Below, one piece after another: positions 23,976 to 34,968 of a stretch of 64,000 bases of DNA; the first letter of the stretch is position 1, and each line of letters begins with the position of its first letter. The notes under the pieces are model-generated. The model searched no databases. It saw only the letters and a list, made by a program, of their open reading frames with translations, and was not told the origin of the DNA. The DNA is taken from contig CM030363.1 in assembly GCA_017893485.1 (NCBI GenBank), forward strand, positions 171,789,456 through 171,853,455, read 5' to 3'. Origin of the DNA: Hemerocallis citrina (taxonomy: Eukaryota > Streptophyta > Magnoliopsida > Asparagales > Asphodelaceae). Both the position numbers and the translations under genes were made by a program.

Positions 23976-24803
23976 GAGCATCTTGTGTCTGATGGCATTC
24001 TAGAGTCCCTTGACTTCACAGACTTTGATGTCTGTGTAGATTGCATCATGGTAAAACAGACCGAAACTAAGAGATTAGGTGCCAATAGATCTTCAGGCAT
24101 CTTAGAATTGATTCATACAGATATTTGTGGGTCATTCTGTAGGCATCTTGGAATGGTCAATAATATTTTATATTATTCATAGACGATTACTCACGTTATG
24201 GTTACCTATATCTCATTCATGAAAATCACAGTCTCTGGACGTGTTCAAAGCTTATAAAGCTGAAATTGAGAATCAACTCAACAAAAGGATTAAGAACGTC
24301 AGCTTTGATCGTGGTGGTGAGTACAATGGTAGATATGATGGCTCAGGTGAACAACGTTCAGGACTGTTTGATAAATTCCTAGAGGAATGAGTATTCACCC
24401 ACAGTACACTTTGCCAGGATCACCTAACATAAATGGTGTTGCTGAAAGATGAAATATGACTCTTAAGGATATGGTAAGGAGTATGATTGCTCATTCCACC
24501 TTACCTGAGTCTCTCTGGGGAGAAGCATTAAAGATAGCAGTTTACATTCTCAATAGAGTACCAACTAAAACAGCTGCAAAAACACCTTATGAGCTTTGGA
24601 CAGGTCAAAAGCCTAGTCTAAAGTACTTCCAAATTTGGGGATGTACAGCTAAGGCAAGACCTTTCATGCCACATGAAAAGAAATTGGACTCCAAAACAGT
24701 GAGTAGCTACTTTATTGATTATTCTGAGCGATCTAGGGGCTATAAGTTTTATGATCCGACACTTAGGAATATTTTTGAGATGAGAACTGCAACATTTTTT
24801 TAG
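23976..24803 (+). pseudogene. Copia-2 pre-integrase end and integrase (broken)
   Basis: Continuing copia-2 after copia-3: LVSDGILESLDF and CVDCIMVKQTE of the zinc domain, then SSGILELIHTDICGSF at the integrase start, followed by a stop near 24180. Other frames give the middle (DYSRYGYLYL-like and GEYNGRYDGSG-like). The frame from 24456 gives [20 protein letters not shown] and [18 protein letters not shown], then [20 protein letters not shown]. The domain order is normal and at least four breaks are present. Confidence 0.88.
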
Positions 24804-24815
24804 GATGTTAAGTTT

Positions 24816-25535
24816 GTGGGGAGAAATAAGGTTAGAGACATTGCTTTTGATGAGGAATTGGATTCAAATCCAAACCCAATTCCTATTATTGCTTTTGATA
24901 ATATTCGGGTTCCTACACCTATCATTGATCAAGAAGTGAATCTGGAACCTCAACAAGACAATGTTGAACAAATCCCTATTCAAAATGAGATAATTGTTCC
25001 AGAAGAACAAACTCAACAACTTCAAGAACCAGTGCCATTAAGGAGATCCACGAAAAAAAGAGGAATGCTATTCCAGATGATTATATTGTATTTCTCTAGG
25101 AACATGAGGAAAATGATGGTATGATGGAGAATGATCCAATCAACATCCGTCAAGCCATGCAAGATTCCAACTCGAAAAAATGGATTGAAGCGATGAATAA
25201 GGATTATAAGTCCATGCAAGACAATAAGGTTTGGGAAATTATACCATTACCAGAAGGTGCGAAACCCATTGGTCGCAAATGGATATTTAAGACCAAACGG
25301 GATTCCAAAGGTAATGTGGAGAGATATAAGGCTCGTCTTGTAGCTAAGGGCTATACTAAAAAAGAAGGAATTGACTTTGCAGAGACCTACCCGCCAGTAT
25401 CATCAAAGGACTCTTTTAGGACAATCATGGCTCTTGTTACACATTATGATCTGGAGCTTCATCAGATGGATTTCAAGACGGCGTTTCTCAATGGCAACAT
25501 TGATGAAAAGATTTATATGGTGCTAAAACTTTGTG
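24816..25535 (+). pseudogene. Copia-2 linker and reverse transcriptase N-terminal part
   Basis: A proline/glutamine-rich linker (24816-25080, ending LRRSTKKR) is followed by a frame from 25121: NIRQAMQDSNSKKWIEAMNK, GRKWIFKTKRDSKG, YKARLVAKGYTKKEGIDFAE and HQMDFKTAFLNG. This is the RVT_2 N-terminal half with the first catalytic Asp (MDFKTAFL) intact. A frameshift near 25530 separates it from the next part. Confidence 0.9.
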
Positions 25536-26018
25536 TCGGGAGACCCAAAGAAGATGGTTTGCAAATTGACAAAATTCATCTATGGGCTAAAACAGGCGTC
25601 TCATCAGTGGTACCACAAATTTCATCAAGTAGTTCTCTCATTTGGTTTCAAGATGAATACTGTTGACGATTGTGTGTATCACAAATTCAATGGGAGCAAG
25701 TGCATTTTCTTGGTATTATATGTTGATGACATATTGCTTGCCACTAATGATATACGCATGTTGCACGAAACCAAGAGATTTCTATCAAAAAATTTCAAGA
25801 TGAAAGATCACGGTGATGCCTCCTTTGTATTAGGTATCCAAATACACCGGGATCGATCTCAGGGTATATCGATAAGGTGCTCAAAAGGTTTGGCATGCAG
25901 GAATGCAAACCAGGTGATACCCCGGTCTCTAAGGGAGACAAATTTAGTCTCAGTCAATGCCCAAAGGGAAACCTTGAGATTCAAGAAATCCAGAAGATTT
26001 CCTATGCATCAGTTGTAG
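25533..26018 (+). pseudogene. Copia-2 reverse transcriptase palm with YVDD
   Basis: The frame reads VCKLTKFIYGLKQASHQWYH, FLVLYVDDILLATND (catalytic YVDD intact) and MKDHGDASFVLGIQIHRDRS. It then shifts near 25870 into the following RNase H frame. Confidence 0.9.
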
Positions 26019-26662
26019 GGAGTCGAATGTATGCTCAAGTTTTTACGTGTCCGGACATAGCATACATTGTTGGAGTGTTAGGCAAGTACTTAAGCAATCC
26101 AGGAATGGATCATTGGAAAGCAGCCAAAAGGGTTAGGAGATATTTGAAAAGAACAAGGGATAATATGCTCACATATAGGAGGTCAGACCATTTGGAGATC
26201 ATTGGGTATTCTGACTTCGATTTTGCCAGATGCCAAGATAGTAGAAGATCCACTTCGGGCTATATCTATCAGTTGGCTGGTGGTGCAGTTTCTTGGCGCA
26301 GTGCCAAGCAAACTCTTATTACTTCGTGCACCATGGAAGCAGAGTTTGTAGCATGTTATGAGGCATCTAATCATGAAATTTGGTTGAGAAACTTTGTCAC
26401 TGAGCTGTGAATTGTGGAAGGAATTGAAAGACCACTTAAGTTATACTGTGACAACAAATCAGCCGTCTTATACTCCAATAACAGTAGGAGCTCGACCAAG
26501 TCAAAACACATTGACATCAAATTTCTAGTTGTCAGAGAGAGGGTACAGAGTAGGCAGATTTCCATAGAACACTTAGGGACAAACTCCATGATAGCTGACC
26601 CTCTTACAAAGGGCCTTCCACCCAGGTCTTTCATGAGCACACTGCTCACATGGGAGTCTTAG
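25877..26662 (+). pseudogene. Copia-2 RNase H and pol C-terminus
   Basis: A 177-codon frame reads SYASVVGSRMYAQVFTCPDI, GYSDFDFARCQDSRRSTSGY and SWRSAKQTLITSCTMEAEFV. A single stop at 26408-26410 follows. The same domain then continues from 26414: LKLYCDNKSAVLYSN, KHIDIKFLVVRE and TNSMIADPLTKGLPPRSF, ending at 26660-26662. Apart from that stop the domain looks complete. Confidence 0.9.
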
Positions 26663-27116
26663 AGTATGAGGAATCTTTGGTTTAGTGGGAGTTTATCACT
26701 TTTGCACTTTATGTTCTATTTTTGATTTTGTATATATGAGTGCTTTTGTATTTGAATACTTTTCTGATCAGAAATAATGTTTGGTATTCAGTTTATTACA
26801 CTTTGTACAATATTTTCTTTAAATGATTTCACTAAAGTAAAGTTGGACCAGTTGGAAATATGCATGTTTAGATCTCATTACATGTAATTTTCATACTACA
26901 CATACATACTCGATCTACGTCATTGATTATATTGATATACGTGACCATTGATGGGTCTAGTTACGATAAATGTAACAAAGATCACCTTGATCATTCTTTT
27001 GATATGATTGATGGATCAGATTATTTGAGATGACAGATAAAGATAACAGTTTTGTGCTCATAAGGTTATTTTGAATACATGATTATATAATGACATATGT
27101 GGCCCAAGTGAGAGAT
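26663..27116 (+). other. Copia-2 3' untranslated region and polypurine tract
   Basis: Non-coding sequence between pol and 3' LTR. It ends aagtgagagat just before TGTTAG at 27117, the expected copia polypurine tract. Confidence 0.75.
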
Positions 27117-27759
27117 TGTTAGATATTTATATATGGGCCTACATATATTATAAATTATGTATTGTAAATTATCTGAAGGATTATCTCACTTAAAGTGATC
27201 TTATATGAATTAAGCTATTAGGATTAAAGACATCTCATTTGGTATGGACTTTGTAATCTGTAGATACTAAATGTCTTATTTCTATTTTTATGATGGACCA
27301 AAATAGATGTAAGAAAGGTTTAAAGGTCACGACTCTTCATGAAAGAGTTAACTAAAAAGTCATGACTCTTAATGAAAAAGTTATGAACTTAAAAGTCATG
27401 GCTCTTAATGAAAGATTATAAAATCAAAAGTCATAGGTTATGAACTCAAAAGGTATATGTTACGAACTCAAGAGTCATGACTCATCATGAAATGACATGT
27501 ACTTACTATAAATATAAGGGGTTATGGTCCCCAATTGTAGAGAAAAATATACATTTCTCTTCATCCCATTAGAAGAGTAACTAAGGCAATTTTAAGCAAA
27601 ATCTACAATTGGAAGATTACTAATCCTTCAAGAGCATCATCCTTTCCATCAAAGTCTCTTGGATCCTTCAGGTATGCTTCCGCATTCATATCATCTTGAA
27701 TGGCATGAGATTATAGATAGAAATTAATTTTATGTTTGTGTTTGATAAAGAACATGTTT
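27117..27759 (+). repeat. Copia-2 3' LTR, left part
   Basis: Aligns with 13087-13700 of the 5' LTR and stops at acatgttt, where the CACTA element starts. The last three bases ttt are one copy of the CACTA target duplication. The remainder is at 30819-30900. Confidence 0.9.
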
Positions 27760-27778
27760 CACTACAAGGAATTTGACA

Positions 27779-28080
27779 TATAGTGACAGCAAAAATCTGT
27801 AGGTAAAAGGCGGAAAACCGTAGGTATAGCCCGTAAAATTATACCGACAGACATATTTTTCCGTAGTCAATGATTCGCTATACCCACGGCAGAATGCCGT
27901 CACTAAGGCCTATAGCGACGGTTTTTTCACCCGTTGGACAAAACCTCGATGTTATACCCACGGTTTTGTATCCATTGGTATAGGTTTTAACGACACCTCT
28001 TGCATTCCTATACCCACGGTTGAAACTTCATTGCTATATGTTTTAGTGATGGCTTTCGCATCCAAATAATTGAATATATA
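27779..28080. repeat. CACTA-1 left subterminal repeats
   Basis: Repeated words around tatacccacgg, cgtcactaagg and ctatagcgacgg occur in both orientations. They resemble the binding-site clusters next to CACTA ends. Confidence 0.7.
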
Positions 28081-29440
28081 CCCATCACACTATACACAAT
28101 TTTTTTTTTATTAACTACACTTATGATAATTTAATATTTTCTTTTATAATATTAATCCAATTATAAACTAAATACACTATAAAATAAATAAATGTGTTTA
28201 TGAAATAAAATTAAATAAAATTAAACTTCAATCATAATAAAAATTAATGAAGTATTACAAGAATGTCAAATTACAAAATAGTTAAAATGCTAACCTAAGA
28301 GTACCATACTGACATATAATAAGCATATAAAGTCTTATAACAATCTCATCCACTTAATTTTTAAGTTTTCTCCATCAACAGAAAATTAGCTTCTAATCTT
28401 CACCTGCAAGTAACAAAAAGAACAAATGAATAATAGCATAACTCAACATAAGAAATATTAACAATTTTAGTAAGAATTAGATAATACTAAGTAGATACCA
28501 TCTTCAGTATCTTCATTAATGTCACACTAAATAGAACAAAATATACCTCATATCCGATATAATTCCCACGTTGTGATGGAAGAACCTCCAATCTGAGCTG
28601 AACCTAAAATTCCTTTGTGAGTACTCGTAATAAACAGAAAAGTTAAATCCACAAATAAAGAGAACTTGTAATAAGATGAACCTACATATATACGGAAAAG
28701 TTACTGTAGAGACCATCTTCGAAATCAGCTTCATGATCAAGGTCAACAAGGTTGATAAACTGCTTAATCAATGTGTAAAGAGCCATCTTCCATGTAGTCG
28801 ACCATCCAGGACCAACATCTCCTGCACCATTGCACCAACCATCAAAAAACATGTACCAGACATTGGGTAAAGCAGTGTATACTTCATATCTTTATAGAAT
28901 CAGTAAATATTGATGACAATAACTATACTCTCCATCATGCAAGAAAAGTGGACGCCACTTACAATCAGAACCCCGAACCTCTAAAGAGGGAACAAATGCA
29001 AGGAAATTTCATATATTTTCAACAAGTAGTTAAAGATTTCAGCCTAGGATAATTTGACACCTCAAGTGTCATTTATAACCACCCAAAAACTTATCATCTA
29101 AATTGAGCAAGACAATTTTGTCACAAAAATCTGGAACTATTTTTAAAGAGGATGACCTGTAATTGTTCCTTCAGCCTGTGAATTCATAAAGGAACAACGG
29201 TGAACATATTCTCTTACAATGTAACCTTGATTATACCATGAATATGGACATACTACAATGATAACATCAAGATAGCTTTAAAGTCTAAAACTATGCACTC
29301 AATCTTCAAAGGCATATTAGAGGATAAAAAAATCACCCTAGGTCACTCATTAGTAAATTGAGTTTTGGTGTAGAAGCAGAATATGTAACGAATTTACATA
29401 CAGAAACAATAATGTAATTTTACGGGGATAGTATACTTAC

Positions 29441-29771
29441 CAACAATTCTTTGTGACCTTGATACCCTTCGTGATTGAGCCTCTTAATAGCAATAACAAT
29501 CCCAGTTCCAGGTTTATTAGCAGTTAAGGTGTTCTCATCAATCCAACCCTTAAAGACGGACCCGAATCCACCTTCCCCCAAAACACTATCAGGCCTGAAA
29601 TTTCTAGTAGCGCTCCTGAGTTCACTGAAGGTGAAGCTCTTGAGATTGGACGAGTGTAGGATCTTCCCCTCACTCCGACGGTTTGGTGGCACTGATGACG
29701 AAGAAACCCGGCTACTTGAACCACTTAACACTTTCCCATTTTTACTACTAGCAGAACTCTTTGAGTTGGCC
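29441..29771 (-). pseudogene. Captured exon of a PBS1-like (PBL/APK1-type) receptor-like cytoplasmic kinase
   Basis: On the minus strand, an exon bounded by an acceptor (ttcttctag, 29772-29779) and a donor (gtaagt, 29435-29440) encodes an S/K-rich N-terminal stretch. It is followed by [40 protein letters not shown] and [19 protein letters not shown]. This is the start of the protein kinase domain, including the Gly-rich loop GEGGFG and the VAIK-type lysine, of the PBL/APK1 subfamily that signals at the plasma membrane. No catalytic loop, activation segment or C-lobe is present, so it cannot be an active kinase. The conserved W of the HREWL-type end is replaced by L. The open frame and clean splice sites suggest recent capture by CACTA-1. 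Confidence 0.88.
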
Positions 29772-30339
29772 CTAGAAGAACACAAAACAGTATCTTCATA
29801 TCAAAGTGACGTAACTAATAGAACAAAACAGAAAAATTATTTCGATTACTAGCTCAAACAAATTTGATACATATAATATCATATTAATTTACAACTCAAA
29901 ATAAAAAACACAAAGTGGTACAAACAATTAACCAGAGGGATAGATTAAAAAAAAAAACTTGTTCTGGAATCGAAAGCTTGCTTATTAGCAATCAAAATTT
30001 ACAACCCAAAAGAAACACAAAATGCCACAAACACCTAATAAGAAAAATGGGTAGTTTAAACCCCAAAAAAAGAAACCCTTCTTTTTGGCTAACTCCTCAA
30101 AATAATTAGACTCGATAACTAACAATATGATTATCAAAATTTTAAGATGGTGTTCATGATTAACCAAAATTAAGAACCCTAAGCAACAAGTACTGCAAAA
30201 TTAAAGCTCACACAGCTAGATTAAAAAAAAATCTACAACCTCATGTCTAAAACAACCAATTACATACTAATTACCAACCAAAACTACCCTACCCAAAAAG
30301 GTAAAAACATCATTAAATTCAAAGAACTGGGCATCAACA

Positions 30340-30640
30340 TAGGATTTTGATGAAGTTACCTGAAGTAGAACTGGGCGGATAACAGAAGACGACAGCAGAG
30401 GAAGAGGTGGGGACGGAGGAAGGGGGGGACGGCGATGGGGGACGGAGGGCGGGGGACGATGACGACGAAGGTGCAGTGGTTGGGTGAGAGGGAGAGAGAG
30501 AGGAGATTGGGCTAGGGACGGCACGGCGGCGGGGAGGGTGCATGACGGCGGAAGGGGGGGCACGGCGGCGGGTGGAGGGGGATTTGGAGATAAGGTTTGG
30601 TGAGAGAGGGGGATTCGGAGATAGGGTTTAGTGAGAGAGG
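30340..30640. other. GC-rich leader-like block in CACTA-1
   Basis: A block of ggggacggcgat/ggcggcgggg words is followed by gagatagggtttagtgagagag. No protein family is recognised on either strand. It lies upstream of the captured kinase exon with respect to its direction, so it could be the captured promoter/5' UTR or the element's own promoter. Confidence 0.45.
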
Positions 30641-30818
30641 GAGAAAATAAATAATAGTTATGGATTAAAGCTTATAGCTACAGATTAAAAACTCTAAAGC
30701 TATAGGATACCTATACCCACAGTTTACTACACATCTGTAAGTATATGATGCCTATACCCACGGTTTTAGTGATCGTCACTACAGGTGTCTGTTGGTACAT
30801 ATCAAATTTCTTGTAGTG

Positions 30819-30900
30819 TTTCTTGGTTGATCTTGTTTTTGTCTACATGATGTTTGAGGATTATAAATATATTAATGAGCACAAATAATTTTAGTTTACA
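30819..30900 (+). repeat. Copia-2 3' LTR, right part
   Basis: Starts with the second ttt of the target duplication. It continues cttggttgatcttg...agtttaca exactly as the 5' LTR does at about 13703-13782. Confidence 0.9.
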
Positions 30901-31020
30901 TTATCACTTATTAGGTGAATACCCATCTATTAAGATGGCGGTCCATGCCCACTTATTTAGGTGACGGCTCAAGCCCACTACCACACCCTAACTTCCTCCC
31001 TATATATATATATATGATAT
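30901..31020 (+). repeat. Copia-1 3' LTR, continuation
   Basis: Sequence after copia-2 has the layout of a copia LTR: direct short repeats around cccacttatttaggtgacgg and aacttcctccctatatatat, the latter a plausible TATA-type promoter. The right end is not resolved; a 31-bp inverted repeat starts at 31028. Confidence 0.55.
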
Positions 31021-31027
31021 ATGATAT

Positions 31028-31095
31028 GAAAATTAAATAAGTAAAAAAACACTTTTTGCTTTTTCAAAAAGTGTTTTTTTACTTATTTAATTTTC
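31028..31095. repeat. Perfect 31-bp inverted repeat (hairpin) with 6-nt loop
   Basis: Arm 31028-31058 and arm 31065-31095 are exact reverse complements, separated by cttttt. The arms begin gaaaattaaataagt. This would form a 31-bp stem in DNA or RNA. It lies just after the copia-1 LTR remnant; its origin is unknown. Confidence 0.9.
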
Positions 31096-31099
31096 TTTT

Positions 31100-33650
31100 T
31101 TGAAGTTAAAACATAAAATTTTTATTAGTATTTTTTGGTACCAACAATTTTTAATAAAAACATTTTTCCTTCACAATAATATCAAATAGAGAATAATTAT
31201 TTGTTTTGAACAAACATCTTGCATATATAGCTCAAAAGAATCGAACATGTCAAAAACATCAATGTAATTCTCTATACATAAACTATGCTTGGAATGTCTC
31301 ACAATGGTTTATTCCCTAGGCATATTCCTCTGTAACCTTTCTTGAGGCCCTTGGCCAAACACTGAATTTCTGTTAAGCCCCTTAACTTATTCAGCTGTGT
31401 TGTGATCAAGTACGCCAAGCTCAAGACATACAAACAGGCCCGAAATTAAGATGTTAACCTAAAAAACAAATGTGGAGAAACTTCCTTCTGTATCTTATTC
31501 AAAATCACCTCCAATATTACTAGATTGTAGGTTAAAAACACCTTTATGACGAACAAAAAAGAAAAAAAAAATTGATTGATGTTGGTTTTGGATCCAAAAC
31601 GTCTGTGATACCTAGAACTGGAGCTGATAGATATGACCCAGAGATGAGTCTCAGTACGCATGCATGAGGGGTGTTCTTAGATGTTGTGGCTGCCACTCAT
31701 TTTAAAGTTCATGTCTAAGGTCTTAGGTCATGCAGTCATGCAGTTACGTACGTACTGATCTCTCCATCTAAATCCAATTTGGAACTTGATATGGATCGAT
31801 ATGCCACTGAGGTACCAATATGTAGTAATGTAGGGTCATCAAATAGAAGCATGAGCGAGTGTTTGTGTTACATCATAATCCATAGAAATTTTTAAACCTC
31901 GTTTGATATCACTGTAAGGAGCGGTAATTTCTACATATATTTGTTTGTAATTGTACTTGAGAGATTCGTCAACCTTTTCTTCTGAGACTCTACTCAAAAT
32001 GACGTTATATCATTCAATATCCCGAATTCATTCCTCATTACCCAATATGGACAAACGTGTAGATTTTGCATCCGATCGAACAGTAAGTAAATGACAGATG
32101 AATCGGTTGTTCCATGTAGGGTACTACAATTGTCCGTCCTTTTGGCTCAACATTCAGGTCATCAGAATCAGAACATAAAATTAGCAAACTCATTAAAAAG
32201 TAGCTCATAGTATTTTTATGCACTATATAATATATAGTATAATCAGACGTGTAGGTTAGCAGAAAACCCTAATTGGATTTCGTTGACTTTGACTTTGACT
32301 TTTTTTACATGGGAACTCAAAGTCCTTGATGGATTGTGTATGTCTGTATGTAGTTCAGAACCACAAGAAAGTAATATCTTGCGCATATTCGCACCAGTGA
32401 TCCCTGTCTCTCTCTTTCTCTCTATCTCATCATATGATATGAATGAGAAATTTTATGTTAGCTTCCTCATTTGGTTTCTAATAGCTAAACCTAGACATTA
32501 GTATTGTTGAATTATTTTAAAAACACTTTAATTGATTATTATCATTAGTAACTGTCCAAGCTATGTGCAAAAGTCTGTTTCTGTATATGAAATGATGTGA
32601 GATTGAAAGTTATATAGATGACAATAACATTTCAATAAATTAAATTACCTATGGCTTTGACAAATTAAGTAGTATATTTTAGTGAAAAGTGATCAATAGT
32701 AATTTTATTAAAAGAGTGGACTAATTAATTAAATTAGTGAAAAAAATAATAGCAATTATTATTTTTAGACACCCGTAATTGAAACATAACAATTTGAATG
32801 TTAACTATTACCTATTTAATTGGTAAATATTATGCACATTTATCTTTTGATATATATTGGTAAATGCTCGGAATATTTACTATTAGAGTAATTAGTTATG
32901 ATAGTAGAGCTATATCAAAATAATTATGAATTGAAAGTGTGCTGGTAGTCTAGTGGTCAATTTCTTTACTAGTAAGGACGAAGGCCGGGAATTTGAGCAC
33001 CCCCCCCCCCCCCCCCCCCAAAACACACACACACACATCAATCCTTTGTTACTGGATGAGATAATGTGTGTGACTACGTACGGCCATTTTAAAAAATTGA
33101 TGATAATTATAGATTTCAAAACAACTCAAGTGCAATTTGTAAGGCTTCTTATGAAAGAATGAAAGATGATCGATTTGATTTTGCCCTCAGATGAAATTAA
33201 GTTTAAAATATTAAAAAATGTGTTCTTCCCAATGTAGACGGTTACATGTGAATGTCAAAAAAAACAAAAAAAGAAAAAGAGATTTTTATTAGAAAATCTT
33301 AGTTGAATTTATACCAGTTAACTTAGGCTAAACAGTAAAAGTGTATCCTTAAATTCAACAATAGCAAATTTTCAAGAAAATGTATTTTAAGAATGTACGT
33401 ATCATTCTCTTTTTGATGAATCGTATCATTCTCTTAAAAGTAAATATAATAACTAGAAGATACTTACTTACCTTGTAGGAAAATGTATTTTGTTTTCTGG
33501 TGATGCAGTTGTTGTTCTTGTTTATTTTCCGTTTAAATTAAGCATCGTTAACTGTAAGATATTTAAAATGCTTTTTTTGGTCGACTCTCCATTATACTCA
33601 CAAAAACTATCTTGTGGTCAAACAAGAGTTCTGAAAATCTTACACACTTG
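31100..33650. other. Intergenic region and distal promoter of the phosphate transporter gene
   Basis: AT-rich sequence with no convincing coding region. It holds a possible tRNA-related repeat near 32940 and a C19/(AC)n tract at about 33000-33037. I looked for the phosphate-starvation P1BS site (GNATATNC) and found only near misses such as GAATATTT at about 32872. Confidence 0.5.
32940..33037 (+). repeat. Possible tRNA-derived (SINE-like) head
   Basis: tggtagtctagtggtcaa resembles a pol III A box and gggaatttgagcaccc resembles a B box, about 32 bp apart. A poly-C and (CA)n tract follow. This is the layout of a decayed plant tRNA-derived SINE head; no target duplication or full body was identified. 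Confidence 0.35.
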
Positions 33651-33654
33651 ACAC

Positions 33655-33668
33655 TACATATATATACA
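33655..33668 (+). promoter_or_regulatory. Probable TATA box of the phosphate transporter gene
   Basis: catatatatacac lies about 110 bp before the start codon. It is followed by a pyrimidine/CA-rich leader with three tandem attcaaattc repeats. A W-box core (TTGAC) sits just upstream at about 33648. Confidence 0.55.
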
Positions 33669-33773
33669 CACACACTAACCACCCCCTCACATTCAAATTC
33701 AAATTCAAATTCAACCTAAATTTCTCCTCGAACATCAAAGAGGGAGCTAGTACATCTCTATCTAATCCTCACC

Positions 33774-34926
33774 ATGGCAAGGGACAACCTCCAAGTTCTC
33801 ACCGCCCTCGATGTCGCGAAAACCCAGCTCTACCACTTCACCGCCATTGTCATCGCTGGTATGGGTTTCTTCACCGATTCCTATGATGTCTTCTCCATCT
33901 CCCTAGTCACCAAACTCCTCGGTCGTATCTACTACCACGTTGATGGCTCCCCAAACCCCGGGATCCTCCCTCCTAATGTTTCTGCTGCGGTCAATGGTGT
34001 CGCCTTTTGCGGAACCTTTTGCGGCCAGCTATTCATCGGTTGGCTCGGAGACAAGATGGGAAGGAAAAAGGTGTACGGGTTGACCCTCATGGTCATGGTC
34101 ATTTTCTCCCTAGCATCCGGTCTCTCATTTGGTCATTCCCCTACTGGCACCATCGCTACCTTATGCTTCTTCAGGTTTTGGCTAGGATTTGGCATCGGCG
34201 GCGACTACCCTCTCTCTGCCACTATCATGTCTGAGTATGCTAACAAGAAGACTCGTGGTGCCTTTATCGCCGCTGTTTTTGCTATGCAGGTACGGCTGAC
34301 TGAGTAACGATCAATTAAGTAACCATACTTGATCAATGAATTATTAAGTAATTATTTATAATGAAAAATTTTTAAAAAATAAAATTACTAGTAGTCTCAA
34401 TTATTACAAGTAAATATATATATATATATATAGATAGATAGAGAGAGAGAGAGAAAAGTTCGGGTGAGAACCATGTCCTGGGGGAGAACTTAAGGGCCTA
34501 TCCCAGCCATTCATCTGCGTAATCTTAACGGTCAAGATTTTTTAAAATTAAACAATAAGATTAATTAATATTTGCATTAAGATGTCAATCCCTTTAATTA
34601 AATGCTGGGGACCGCGTAATAAAAAAAATGAAAGATTACAGATTATTAGGCAACATATATTGCCTTTTTTATTTTATTTAAAAGGAATGGAGATCACAGA
34701 TTATTAGGCAACATATATTGCCTTTTTTATTTTATTTTCAGCCGAACCACAATCTTCATCAGGATGAACAACATTCCTTGCTACGTACAATATTGCTAAA
34801 TATGAAATTTTTGTTGCTACATACAATGCAGTTAGTTGCTATTCAAAAAATATTCAGTTGCTATATTGATACAGTCAGTTGCTATACTGACAGCATGTAC
34901 AACATAAGTTTGCAAATTGATAAACA

Positions 34927-34968
<42 letters not shown>

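Larger units (their letters stand above)
27760..30818. mobile_element. CACTA-1 transposon (non-autonomous, carries kinase exon)
   Basis: The left end is CACTACAAGGAATTTGACAT and the right end, reversed, is CACTACAAGAAATTTGATAT. The flanking 3-bp duplication is TTT (27757-27759, 30819-30821). Subterminal repeats of the tataccyacggttt/ctatagcgacgg type fill about 250 bp at the left and 150 bp at the right. At 3059 bp it holds no transposase; instead it contains an exon of a receptor-like cytoplasmic kinase on the minus strand and a GC-rich leader-like block. Insertion into the copia-2 LTR is proven by the intact other LTR. Confidence 0.93.
13087..30900 (+). mobile_element. Copia-2 LTR retrotransposon (with two nested insertions)
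   Basis: LTRs are at 13087-13782 and 27117-30900 (the latter split by a CACTA element); both begin TGTTAGATATTTAT and end AGTTTACA. A primer site follows the left LTR. The gag, protease, integrase, RT and RNase H domains then follow in copia order, interrupted by copia-3 (15893-23975). The target duplication is TTATG/TTATC. By eye the two LTRs differ at roughly one site in ten in the first 300 bp, plus indels, so the insertion is old. Stops and frameshifts in gag, integrase and RT make it non-autonomous today. Confidence 0.9.

Noticed and set aside
32860..32885. P1BS phosphate-starvation element upstream of PHT1
   Set aside because: Only near matches (GAATATTT) were found; none fits GNATATNC.
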